NCBI GenBank assembly: GCA_025766275.1
Contig: JAFKAC010000008.1
Span: 558,001-622,000, forward strand
Direction: 5' to 3'
Origin: Lactarius indigo
Taxonomy: Eukaryota; Basidiomycota; Agaricomycetes; Russulales; Russulaceae
DNA: 64,000 nt
Position 1 is the first letter of the stretch. Each line of letters begins with the position of its first letter. The translations under genes were made by a program, and so were the position numbers. The notes beneath the pieces are model-generated. The model searched no databases. It was not told where the DNA came from and saw nothing but the letters and a program-made list of their open reading frames with translations. Positions 44,610 to 56,073 of this stretch are shown here, piece after piece.

Positions 44610-45960
44610 GTTGAACCACGGAGTCAGGTGTCACGGTACTAGGGGCGCTTGTACGCTGGTCAGTGCCAATCAGCCACAGGTGGTCGTAGGAGCCGAATTA
44701 TACTTGACACTCACAAGCCAGAAGTGCGAGCGTACATGCCAAAAAGAGTCCATGCCATGACGCATGATGCATGATGGCTTGACCACGAACGCAGATGGGA
44801 CACAATCATTACGTCGCGTCAGCGCCTAGAACTATATGGGAATTGCAACGGAGGTAGGACTGTCTCCACTGGCGGGGTCCGCGGGGAGTACGAGTGGTGC
44901 TAGTGTGCGTATCACACGTGGTTCAAATCCATCTCCGAGTCTTTGTCCTCGTCTCGTCTAGACTCAGGACTTAGGTACATACACCGCACATGGTTCTCTT
45001 CGGGTCGCGCTGCGACAAGGGACAGTGAAGCTGTGGAGGAGGTCACTGAAATTTGAAATGGGTTATTTCTCGCGGCGGCCTCGTTGGTCAGTCGATCTTC
45101 GGTGTAGGAACATTCCAAGTTTCTTTACAAGAACATTCGTGTGGTCGAGGCTTTCTGGGCATTCGAAGTTCTCGAAAGCTCCAGTGTGCTCGTCGTAAAG
45201 GCACATACCTACGTCCGGAAGCAATTCCCCGTGGGAGGTAAGATATCTTCACGGTGGTTTGTCCTCGTATATAAGTGACCGAAATCACAAATGTTCGAGT
45301 AGCTTTCTGGATACCCAGGGATCGTTCAAACACCTCCAACAGTCTAGAGCCATTCCACGATAATCGCTGTCGCAAATTCACCCTGTCAATCACTCAGTCA
45401 GACAAACCATTACCTCACCCTACCATGCCCACTAGTTCAGCGTGACCTACTTGAAATGTCGTTCTTGATTTCACACCCCACTCCATAGGTGGTGTTCGGA
45501 CCCCTGGTGGGCGCGTACATCCCCACGTCCTTCCCTCCAAACAGGAACGCAGCTTGAGCGTGGTTTTCGTTGCCAGGAAGTCCCGCTCTCTCTCCAATAT
45601 TGCTGGCGTAGGACCGCAATGGTTTCCTGCTTTGACCACTTGATATGTCGTCGAAGGCACGGGAAAGGTCGTCATCCTCCAAGGTGCTGTGCCAGTGGAC
45701 TCCCCAGAACGCGGGACAATCTAGTAAAGCGGCTAGCCTATAGGTGCCTATCTCCATCGCCCACGAAAAAAGTCGATCCCTGGAAGCCGCTGATCCTTCG
45801 CGACGCACGAAAGCTTGCTTGACTTGGAGAAATGACAACTACGCGTGTACGCATTTCTACGGGTAGTAATCGACTTATGCCATCGCGAAGAATACTCGGT
45901 GTGCCCTAGTGGCCAGGGTGCCGCGATTTCAAACATCGGATCCAAATACAAGGTGAGCCC
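44610..45960. repeat. Decayed segmental duplicate A (pairs with 50690-52050)
   Basis: About 1.35 kb aligns patchily with 50690-52050; shared blocks include CGGGGTCCGCGGGGAGTA-like, AGTTCTCGAAAGCT and CCAGGGATCGTTCAAACACC. A 133-aa ORF (45437-45838, minus) is open here but interrupted in the partner. The source may have been a gene; no family is recognised. From 44009 to here, apart from the MITE, nothing is seen. Confidence 0.65.
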
Positions 45961-46295
45961 CCTGCCAACAACCTAGTCACTACAGTTCAATTTACCCATG
46001 AGTCTGCAAGCCAATACGACACGAGATTACACGCTTTGTTTTTTGCGTCAGAACTCATCGCCAAATTTGGCGAGGTTTGAGGTTATCCTCTAGTTCGGTA
46101 GCAAAGACGATACAATGAAATAGTCAATGTTCGGACAGCAGCTACACAGCGTTGAGGTACAGAAAAGTCGGGCGATAACCAGTCGGATGACTAGCGAGCA
46201 TTTGGCGGGTGGGACGAAACAAGGTGATGAAGGGAGCCCAGGGAGAAGATATTTTTATGCATGGGGCCCAAAAAAAAAGTGAAAGGAGAGATACA

Positions 46296-48861
46296 TCACA
46301 GTAGCATACCCATGGGCCGGACGAGTTGAAGCTGCGCTTGCCAACTACCCTTCGAAACGTGATCCAGTCTCACAAGCACCAGGTCGAATACATCGATCTT
46401 CCCGGGCCCAACAAGCCAAGTTGCGTCACCGCCCTCTTCCATTTGCCGGCCTTTGTGTTCCTGAAGTTACCCGTGAGAACCCGATTTATTCATTGTGATT
46501 CGAAATGACACCCACCTGAATGAAGCGGGCAACGGACTTTGCAACATTCTTCGCCAGTTTCGCACGTGTGATGGGCACGGGGGGGTTGCGGAAGTCTCTA
46601 GTAGGGATTTGACGGCTCCAGGGTTGATAACCCGGCCACTGGTATGCATAGCGTCAGGACCAGACGTGTAACAAAATCGGGCTGTGGCGAACACGACTTA
46701 CGTTGATGCGAACTGAGATGGAGGGGCCACGCTCTTGGAACATCGGTTCGTCGCGTGAAACAAGCCGTGCAAAGCGACCGTGCATCGCGTCTTTCAACGG
46801 AATCCCTTCCTCGTCGGGCTTTTGCATGTAGAAGTGGATTGATGGCTCCAAGTTGACTTCATCGACGTAGCGACGTCTGTCACTCGAGGTGTGGGGTTTG
46901 TACCGCTTCTGTGGCACCATGGGGCCTCGTTGGAATTGGCTAAGAGGAAGGAAGTGCTCCGGCTCTGGTGATGGGTTCTGTAGGTAGGAGATCGGTTAGG
47001 CTGGAAATTTCGAAGAAACGAGCGAAATACGAACTGGTTTGGGAATAGTCCACGGAGGGTACTGAGATCCATAAGGGGAGACGGGGGTTGAGGGGCTAAA
47101 CACGGGGAAAGTGTCATGTGTGTTGCCGAGATTGAGAGCCGGGGTGGGAGGTGGTACAGCCAGCAGACTCGGAGAAGAGTAGCCGGGTTGAGATGGCGAG
47201 ACGAAGCCAGGGGTAAGTGGCGTGGAAGAATTTGGGAAGGATAGACCGCGAGTGTTCAAGTGCGATAGAGGGACAGTGGTATCGATATTTATGGAGAGTA
47301 TGTGGTTGTGCATGATATTGTTAAACGGAAACGCATCGTCGTCGTAGGGCTGTTTACCGAAAATGGGGGACAGGGGAGGTAGTTCCGAAGGAGGAATCAC
47401 ATCCAATTCCCAGTCATCGATAGATGGAGACCACTAGTGGTAAGTCAAGAGTAAGTGGATGGGTATGGGATGATGGGTCTAGAAACAAAAAGGGCGTACC
47501 TGGTCGTGGGGATATAAGCTGGGGGACACCTCTACGGGATGGTTGAGGAGCCCTCGCGAGGTGGTGAATGACTCTACGGCTTCCCGTAATGGTCCGTCTA
47601 TCGACACAAGCCCCGGAATATGAAGATTGCGGAGGGCAGGGAGCACAGCTATGTGCTCCTGGTCGACTGAACGCAATGTACGCAGGATGTCTGTCGTAAG
47701 CTCGCTAGCCACACGAAAGTCTTTTGCGCCGTTGAATGCGCGGATAAGCTCTAGCCATTGTTCGCCATCCACGTCGTCCATCCCACTTAATTGCTGGGTC
47801 GTATTGATGCCTAGATCTTGTACACTAGGTAGGAAAGGGGAAACGTTATCGCAAATTTGAGCCATGGATGACAGCTGCCAGTCTAGCTGCTCGCAGGATA
47901 TTTGCAATATAAGGCGTGCACGGGATGCCGCTGGCTGGGTAAAGGTGATAGAAACGGCATGCCCGGAAAATTCGATATCAGCTCGACGATGTAACTTTTG
48001 CGTTTTTATCTGGTCGATGAATTGGCGTAGCTGCGATAGGTGGAAGACGAGCTGGTTGAAGAACCTGACTTCGATGTCCACAAGACTAGGTGCATCGATT
48101 CTGGTCACGAGGTTATTCACGTACTCGCTGGCTCCTCGAAATTTGAGGCGGGTAAGAGCGGGAAGAACGACGCGCTCCCCATGCGATGGAGATAGGTCAA
48201 TGTGACTAGGGCGGGAGGCAGGAGAAAGAAAATGGAGAGAAAGGGATTGGAGCCGGGTCAACCCGGATAACGCACTCGCGAATTCTTCGGGTGAGAAGTA
48301 TCCAGCGCTGGGAACTTCGTGGAGTTGAAGATCGACCAGGTCGAGGGATGGGGAAAGAAGCCGTGGAAGTGAGGGGAGGGCAATCCCAGTCGATTGGAGA
48401 CGACGGAGGCGTGAGCCCCACTTGAATGTACTGGGAAGCGCCAGCCCCATGGAATTTCGGGACAGGAGAACAAGCTCTTCCAGATCCGAAAACGGCTCTT
48501 TGATGGAAAAAAACTTTGTCAGGAGTGAACTGGTGATGGTGAGGCTGATGGAGCTAACACGATCAGACTGTTTCAGTGCGGCAATAACGTTGTCCTCGTC
48601 CTCGGGAGAAGGGGAGTCGATGGCTGATGATCCCCCATACTGTACGACGATAGGTAGCACTGGCCAGCAACCTAAAGTCTTCGAGACAGGCGTTCCATGT
48701 TTACAGTACAGTCGAAGATGTAGAGTCAGAGGTGACGTAAATATGATCTGTCGCCAGGTTTGGCACACGTGCACGAGTGTAGGCCAAAACTGTGGAGAGA
48801 CGTCCAAGCAGTGAAGGAATACATTCAAAAGCACTTCGCCAGGAAGTTTTCCGATCGTCAC
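46296..48861 (-). CDS. F-box protein apparently fused to a C-terminal WPGY...IPTRD domain
   Basis: Exons 48861(or further)-47500, 47433-47035, 46977-46702, 46638-46516 and 46460-46296, all in phase. The first exon is an F-box-like protein (KLPGEVLLNVFLHCLD...FWPTLVHVCQTWRQIIF...LRLYCKHGTPVSKTLG) with Leu-rich repeats and no inner stop for 454 codons. Its own frame would stop just after YPHDQ, but a 66-nt GT-AG intron there joins WSPSIDDWELDVIPPSELPP in phase. The downstream part has no ATG of its own at its 5' end, which supports one gene. It ends in WPGYQPWSRQIPTRD, the module also seen at 11852-12946. F-box proteins choose substrates for SCF ubiquitin ligases. The true start codon was not found; position 48861 is a GTG, so another 5' exon is likely. 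Confidence 0.65.
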
Positions 48862-48901
48862 TTTTCGAGCTAGGGAACAAGTTAGCCAGTGGCGCGAGCA
48901 C

Positions 48902-49590
48902 TGCGCGGAGGGTGCACCTATTCTACGACGTCCGCTTGTTGTGGTAACAGGTTGGGGGACTGGCCAGCGTTGGGTACGGAGACGTCTATTGGGAGATTCG
49001 CGACATACACTGTCACCTCCTGCGGCAGAGCATCAAAGACGCTAGATCACTTACTTTGAAGAGCGCATAAAGGAGAAATTAATGGGGCAGGTATCACTGG
49101 CATATTTTTATATATGAAAGGCGTAGGCGCTCGAGGTCATCAGATCAGCGCTGACCCGTTGATGCGTGCGGTGGATTGCTGTGCAGATGACCATGCTATG
49201 TGGGCTAACGTGTACCATTGTAGTGCATAAGGTAGACCAGAGTAATCACCAAGGTGGTACAAGGTGTTTAAACAAAAAGCGCGGTAGACCAGCTTTCAAG
49301 TTACTGTAACTTTGGAACTGAGACCTCGGGGTGTGGCGTAATTTGACATTGAGATGTGGCTGTGTCACTACTGTGTCGTGGCTATGCTGCGTCGTGGTGC
49401 CATGCCGCTGCAGCGAGAAAACATAACACACGCAAAACACGCCATTTGTCATTCCGATTGGCTTTCGGTGGTGATCACCGCTATCATTACTGTCCCCGCC
49501 GTGATAGTCGTCTCACCCTCATATCGTAATGAGGCTGCTAGGAAGATATGGCTGTACCATGTAGCCTCTCCCTGCGCCAACCTCCCAACC
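48902..49590. other. Intergenic, no supported gene
   Basis: Should contain the missing first exon of the F-box gene, but I could not place it. Ends at the LINE target duplication. Confidence 0.4.
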
Positions 49591-49606
49591 TGAAGAAATC
49601 CGCACC
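49591..49606. repeat. Left 16-bp target-site duplication of the truncated LINE
   Basis: TGAAGAAATCCGCACC, identical to 50431-50446. Confidence 0.92.
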
Positions 49607-50430
49607 AACAATACCTTTTCAAAACTATGCACGGAATCTTCAGGTTGGGCGACTTCTGAGAACATACCGGAAAATGGACACAGGAAGTGGTGCGCTGAAT
49701 GCCACGAGACGGAGACAATGGAGCACATACTAATTAACTGCCGCGCCACACCAATAAAACTCATATGGGAAATGGCACGGGTAACCTGGCCACACTCCCA
49801 AGACAGCTGGCCCCAGATGGACTACGGAACGATACTAGGTTGCGGATCCCTCGCTATAGCTCCACCGGAAAATCAAATCCAACAAGGCCAAGAAAGACAA
49901 GACAGACCTAATCTCTCTGGCCCGAACCGGCTGCTTCATATCCTAATCTCTGAGTCCGTGTATTTGATCTGGGTTCTAAGGTGCGAGAGATCGATTCAAC
50001 TAAGATCCCACTCAGTGCAGGAAGTCAAGAACCGATGGATACAGGTAATCAATGAGACTCACGAACGACAAAATAACCGCGACCAAGATCAAAAGATGTG
50101 GTGCCATGGTGCAGTCGGTGGACAGCACATGGAAGGAAGCCCTCAGCCGGGAACGGGAACTACCGCCCAACTGGATGAAAGACAGTGAGGTTTTAGTGGG
50201 TAGGAGAGCACGTAGCGTCTGGACCTGAGATGATCACGTGCACTGAGTCCCACACTACCCCAAACACCATGGGGCGTGCGTAAAGGCATCTTCCCTCACA
50301 TCTGGGCTTCGGCCCGGCTACATGCGGGCTAGATAGGGCTGATGGTAAATCTCCTGCTATCTAGCACTTATTTTCGGTAATTAGAGACAAGGTAGTTACC
50401 AGAAATAAAACGCTCTCCAAAAAAAAAAAA
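49607..50430 (+). mobile_element. 5'-truncated LINE, same lineage as the full-length element
   Basis: The 824 bp encode only the ORF2 C-terminus (MEHILINCRATPIKLIWEMA, then SESVYLIWVLRCERSIQ), parallel to MEHILLACSAQPVRIAWDLA and SETAHLIWVLRCERVIQ in the element at 24500-32505. The end has a short 3' UTR (AACGCTCTCC) and an A-tail at 50419-50430. Perfect 16-bp target duplications flank it. The RNase H/zinc region at its 5' edge is frame-broken, and residual ORF 49718-50188 stops early. Confidence 0.92.
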
Positions 50431-50446
50431 TGAAGAAATCCGCACC
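50431..50446. repeat. Right 16-bp target-site duplication of the truncated LINE
   Basis: TGAAGAAATCCGCACC, directly after the A-tail. Confidence 0.92.
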
Positions 50447-50689
50447 GTCGTCCGATGTGAGTGACGTAATCCCTTTCCACCATCCTGGTGATTACACCCA
50501 GCACCTGAAACCGAACGTACGACGCCTCTTCACGGTTTTCGGCAACATTCTACTCGGTTTCAAACACCACCTTCTGACGTCATGTCGTTCCCTTACGTGT
50601 CGCGATTGGTTCGGACCACTGAATTTAAAAAAAAAAAAAAAAGTAGACACTACAGTATTAGAGAACCATGATGCCTGGTGTGGTAGAAT

Positions 50690-52050
50690 GTTGAACTAGT
50701 AGATAAGGTGGTGGTTCACAGTATACTATGAGTGCTTGTATCAGTTAGGTGAACCAGCCGGTCAGTGCCAGTCACGAGTTGTCGTAGTAGCCGAACTTGG
50801 CACATTGTGCACACAGAAGTCCAAACGTGCATGTCAAAAAGGGACCGTCTGATATGGATAGTGCGTGTGATGGACGATGGCTTGATCACGAATTCACATG
50901 GGACGCAATCACCACTTCACGCTGATGCTTATTACCAGGTGGCGATTGCAACTGACCTCCTGAAATAGGTCATAAATGGTCACGATCTCCGCTGGCGGAG
51001 TCCGCGGGGAGTAAGGATGGTGGACGTATAACACGTGGCCTAGGTCCATCTCTCACTGCGACTAGCCTGGACTCAGGTACATACCCTGCTCTTTGGTTCT
51101 CTTGCGCCGCCACGACAAGAAGTAGTATAGCTGCGGAGGACGTCATTGAATCTTAAATGGGTTCTTTCTTGCAACAGCCTCATCGGTCAGTCGACCCTCA
51201 GCGTAGGAACTTACCAAGTTCATTCTCCACGCTTCAAAGGAACGTCCATACGATCTAAGCCTTTTGGGCATTTGAAGTTCTCGAAAGCTATCGTGCGCCT
51301 GTCGCAAACGCCCATGACTACGCCCAGCGCCGAGGAAACAATTCACATGTTGCCTTAGGCGGAAGTAAGACCTCTTGGATGGGTATCCGTCCCCATATCT
51401 AAGCGACCAGGTGTCGCAAATGTTCTAGTAACTTTCTGATTGCCCAGGGATCGTTCAAACACCTCCACGACGGGTCTAGAACTGGCAACCATTCCATGAC
51501 ACTCGCTGTCGCGGATTCACCCTGCAAGTTACTTAGTCAGCCAAAGCATCAACTCACGCTACCATGCCACTGGTTCGGTGTGTGACCTACTTGATATGCT
51601 GTTCTTGATTTCACACCTCACTCCCTAGACGGCGTTCGAACCCTTGAGTGTATCTCCAGGACCTTCCATCTGAATAAGAACGCCGTGGTTGTCATTGTCA
51701 GGTAAGTCCACGCTTTCTCCAATCGCCGACGTAGGACCGCAACAGTTTCCTGCTTTGCTTACTTGATACGTCGCCAAAAGACACGGGAAAGGTCGTCCCT
51801 CAGACGTTGTGGGGTCAGGATGGGGACGACCCGAGACTACGGTAAAGAGGCCGACCTACAGGTGCCTATTCTTTGCCCACAAAAAACGACGATCCCTGGA
51901 AGCTGCTGATGCTAGCACAAGCCCATTGTGATGCACGAAAGCTAGCCCAGCTCGGAGGAAAGAAAGATACGTACATACACATCCCGACGGGTAGCAAACG
52001 AGCCAGCCAGTGCAAAGAACCTCGTGGCTAGGGTGCCACGATTATAAGCG
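50690..52050. repeat. Decayed segmental duplicate B (pairs with 44610-45960)
   Basis: Non-coding today; collinear with copy A but diverged, with many small gaps. It lies just beyond the truncated LINE and a 17-nt A-run (about 50627-50643). Confidence 0.65.
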
Positions 52051-53692
52051 ACGGACCCAAATCCGAGACTGCCTCGGGCCATAGTATAGTCACTACTGAG
52101 GGTAGCTCCAAGTTTGGTAGATACTTTCCTCCCGCGAGTCTACAGGCCACTTCGATATGAGATCATATGTTTTCGGCGTCACAACCCATCGCCAAATGCA
52201 TATGACATTTGATCATCAGCGCTGAAGGGACTGGCATGGTATCATAAGATCAACCGCGCTCATATTAGGATCGTTGGTACCGTCCGGGGTGTTTCCGCCG
52301 GTAATTGGACGCTATTTCGGCTCAACTTTTACATTGTTTTGTATTGTGTTGTCGTTTGGTGCGAGTCCGCTGGATCGATGCGACACAGAGAAAGTAAATA
52401 TGATGCGGCCTCAGCAACAAGATCAGTGGCCGTAAACGCGATATATCTGCGTGTATATTTTGGGGGTCAAACCCACGTCGGGCCCGCGATGTATACCGAG
52501 TACCTACCGAGTACGTCTTCGTCGTGACGAAACCTGGCCAGCCGACCGCAGCCTCGAGTTGAATACACTCTGTGCGTCTCAACGAGAACGAGCTTCTACT
52601 GAGACCGCGTGTTGGCTTACCTAGAAGCCGAAATTGGGGGGAAGGGGGGCAGATATATCTTGAGCGTGACGCTTCTCCCAGTGCTGGTTGGTGAGGATTC
52701 CAGAAGAAGTTTCCCCAGAGGTGCGCTCTAGACCGCGCGGGCCCGCGCGGTGTGCCCCTCCCAACGTCTGTCAGTCGAAACTATTTAGCTTCTGCGTCGA
52801 AGGGCGGATGGGATGGGAACCCTGAACCCACGCGGAAGGTCCAACAAAAGTACACCACGTGTCAAGCCACGCTAGGCCGCTCTCCACGATCACGTTCTCG
52901 GGGAGTTGTCGGTGTGGTGCGTCGGCACGGTAAGCGAGTAAGGCTATTGGCGGCGTCGCCAAGCCCAGCATCAAGCCACTCATCATCCCACTTGGCAAGA
53001 ACTGGCCTCGCGCGCGACAATCCCGCGAGGGGGTCCCAATTTCATATCTTTTTCAATCATGACGGCTTGGGATGACGATTTGCGAACCTTAGCGAAAGCA
53101 CGCGTCCGACGCACCCCCTCAAAGGCGCCCACCGCTGCGCACAGCAAGACAACAGCAATCCCCGACATACCTCCGCCCGCATCTTCATGGTGTCCCTTTC
53201 ACGAGATGATTTACGCGTTCATCGCCAATACAAGGGTAAGAATGACCGTGGTTGTGTGAGACGATGGCGCACACCGCGGGATGCAAAGCGGGGACATAAG
53301 GAGCTGAGTCCGGCAGACTGGGATGACAATACCGTTTCCGGTGTCGAAGTCAGACTCAGTAGCCCGATATTAGGGATTACATCGGATCATTACGTGGGTT
53401 ACACAAGGCCTCTTTGATCATCGATCATTCTTCGCGATACAAAATACGGTCGCCAAGTTTGGTGCGAATGACGGTGACTACTGAGCTATTCAAAGAGCGT
53501 GTTCGAATGTCCTCTTCATAAATAAGGTGTAGTGGTATTGGGTGAGAGATTGCATGCAGACGCCAGTCTATGCAGTATGAACAGGAAGGCGCGATTGGAA
53601 CGGGAAATACCGAATGATGGTGTGAAATAAAATAATAAAAAGGAATACTGTACAAGACTGAGCCCGGGCGTTCTAAGAGTATGGGATGGCGC
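52051..53692. other. Mostly empty; one weak ORF
   Basis: No conserved gene recognised. A plus-strand ORF from the ATG at 53059 (MTAWDDDLRTLAKARVRRTP, 66 aa) and a following ORF at 53187-53417 might be exons of a small lineage-specific gene. I could not join them convincingly. Confidence 0.35.
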
Positions 53693-54574
53693 TCAGAAGC
53701 CTCCGAGGCAGGTATCATCGTCCGCGTCCAACCCACAACCACGAAGGGTGGTCCCCGAATAAAACGATTTGTACCGACCCTCAGCTATATCGTCGTCGTC
53801 AGCCTCGTCGTCCTCTTCCAATTCATCTCCATCGGTGGGCTTCCGCTCGGAGTCGCGGCCCTGGTCGTGCCCACGGGTGCGTTGCCGAGGGCACTGTTCT
53901 CGTCCACCCTTACCACGATCACGCCTACGGCGTCGGCGTTTCTCCTCTTCGTACGTATAATATTGATACTCCTCCTCGTCCGGAGATTCTGGGGAGTGAA
54001 GCATGCTCTCGCCAAGCTTGAGGTCGGGGAGAGAGGTAACTGGAAATGAGGAGAGTGGACTGGTGGCAATTGCACTGCCGTCAAAACACGAAGGGGAGCT
54101 CATGAGTCCGTCTGACTCGTCCGATTCTGAAGATACATCGGGTACGAGTGGTGGGGGGATGGCCAATAGGTCGGTGGCACGGTCAGGGGTAGGTTCGGGT
54201 ACAAGCCCAAAACTCAGAGCACGACGTGGGTGCATGTGTTTGCCCTTGGCCTTCAGAGCGGATTTGTGGGCGTGTGAGTCAGGAGAGGTGCTGGGCGAAA
54301 TTGGTACTGTGCACCCGGGGAGATAGGTCCGACCAGGGCAACCTCGGGCTGGGAGAGCACAGATATTGGGGAGAACGACAATAGGAGATCTGTCATATGC
54401 GGAAGAAGAGTAGGCCGAGAAGGTACGAGCGAGGACGGGGGAGGGTGGGAAGTGGACCGTGTTGGGGCACTGCCTCGGTATGCGGAGAGGGGGGAGTGTC
54501 GTCGGGTTGTCTGGGTGGGATTGAGAGGAGCGTTTGAGAATAGGACGAGGGGGTGTTGCAGAGACGGACGACAT
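53693..54574 (-). CDS. Conserved basidiomycete proline/serine-rich protein
   Basis: An intronless 293-aa frame with ATG at 54574. A conserved N-terminal core (PRPILKRSSQSH, then VHFPPSPVLARTFSAYSSSAYDRSPIVV, then CALPARGCPGRTY) is one I recall from many Agaricomycete proteins of unknown function. The middle is acidic/Ser-rich. Arg-rich (EEEKRRRRRRDRGK) and acidic (DELEEDDEADDDD) runs follow, so most of the protein is probably disordered and perhaps nuclear. No enzyme motif or membrane span. Confidence 0.78.
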   Translation of the reverse strand: MSSVSATPPRPILKRSSQSHPDNPTTLPPLRIPRQCPNTVHFPPSPVLARTFSAYSSSAYDRSPIVVLPNICALPARGCPGRTYLPGCTVPISPSTSPDSHAHKSALKAKGKHMHPRRALSFGLVPEPTPDRATDLLAIPPPLVPDVSSESDESDGLMSSPSCFDGSAIATSPLSSFPVTSLPDLKLGESMLHSPESPDEEEYQYYTYEEEKRRRRRRDRGKGGREQCPRQRTRGHDQGRDSERKPTDGDELEEDDEADDDDIAEGRYKSFYSGTTLRGCGLDADDDTCLGGF

Positions 54575-56014
54575 CAGAAGGATGTTGTTAACAGAGGGGA
54601 AGGGACATGAAGGGAAGGGACACGAGAGTGAGTGTATGCAGTGTAGTTATAAGTACCAAGTATAAAAGGAGGGGCGGTAAACCCGGTAGTCCGGCTCAAC
54701 CTTCTTCGCTCGCCTTAATTTGCCCGGGCCGGTACCCTCTTTCCGTCAAACAGCTGTCAACGGCATGAAATACCAAATTCCACGTTTCGGTGCGTCCTCG
54801 TGTGTTGTTGCCTCACTAACCTGATCCCACTCGTACGTATCCGCCGTGCATGAACAGCTCTCGTTCTGGGCTTTTCATTCCTTGCTAGGCTCGCCTCGTG
54901 TTTGTCCTTCGTCCGCGTCCCTTCTCTTATATGATCACATCCTTACTATAAGAATTTTGGCTAACCGGCGAATCCTCCACTCAACCAAAGAGCCTCTACA
55001 TATATATTTACATTTCTCTTGGCAGCCCACCTTGTACCCGCCACGTGTTTGTTACCGATTTCGTTCGAGTACTCCTACAATCTATACTTTGCAATCCTCT
55101 GCCTGTATTGAATCCTATTCTTATCTATGTTCGTCATTTAATTGACCTCTAACGCCGCTACGTCACAGGCACAATCGTTTTTTTGACTCTACAATATTAT
55201 TTTGTAAGGCCTGTACATGCGCCGTCTGTGTACGAGAGGGCATGCCCACGTCCGTTTCAAGCCATGCTATCGTATCAGCGAAGTTTTTGCTATAGGTCGA
55301 TCCGAGTTAAGGTCCTGTGCCTCATGCATCCCCTTGTGTTGTCACTATCGACGTTATGCCCGTCCTACCTCAAACAACCTTTTTTTTTCTGAACTGCAAT
55401 CCCCTTCTCACCTCGTTAGCAAGAATCAAATGCCCCACACTCGATCCCCTCGAGCCTCTAAGGCCTCGGGGGTCACGATAAGATGTGCAAGGCTGTTTAC
55501 TCACGCAGATACGAGTTCGGTTTCTATAGCGTAATCGGACTTATAAAATATCCGATACGCGAATCTTGCATCATCGGCGCTCGCATGCGACACCTTCTAT
55601 CATCCGCCCAATCTTTCCCCATTTTTGTCTACGACCGCTACAGTAACGTACGTTGTACCCTATTCAATACTGGAATGAGGCATCATTTACGGATTCATTG
55701 ATTCACGTGTATTGCTTCGTCTTCGTTTGATACCCCTGCGTGTGCTGAACATCGAATGAGCATACCAAAGCCCAACTTTAGTCACGGTATATCCGATCTA
55801 AGTTTCCGCCAAGAAGTCTAGTTGAGTACGAGCATGTGTCCCCGAACTAAGAAGCAAAAAACAAGAATGCTTGGCGACATACCGTCTACTTCGGAATTCA
55901 AACAACAAAAAACTGTTTGCTGCCAAGTGTCATGCCAAGTGTTCTGCTCGAATGGACCGCCGGGAACGGGGACATTGTGGCCGCTTGTTGATACTTGTGT
56001 ACTCACCCCAAACT
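54575..56014. other. Intergenic, no supported gene
   Basis: About 1.4 kb of divergent upstream DNA; scattered ORFs have no conserved motif. Confidence 0.4.
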
Positions 56015-56027
56015 AAACCCTAACCCT
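56015..56027 (+). promoter_or_regulatory. Telobox-like motif upstream of the ARP9-like gene
   Basis: AAACCCTAACCCT, the telomere-type motif found in promoters of some housekeeping genes, 47 bp before the start codon at 56074. Only about two repeat units, so not a telomere. Confidence 0.5.
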
Positions 56028-56073
56028 GAAGTAGTCGGTCACCATCCGTGGTCGCCGACCGTCGCGTTGAGCC

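Noticed and set aside
44925..44945. TTCAAATCC stretch resembling a tRNA T-arm
   Set aside because: The flanks do not form the T stem, and no acceptor or anticodon arm can be drawn; the duplicated copy near 51040 does not conserve it.
56011..56027. Possible interstitial telomere
   Set aside because: Only about two CCCTAA units are present, far too few for a telomere scar; kept only as a telobox-like promoter motif.
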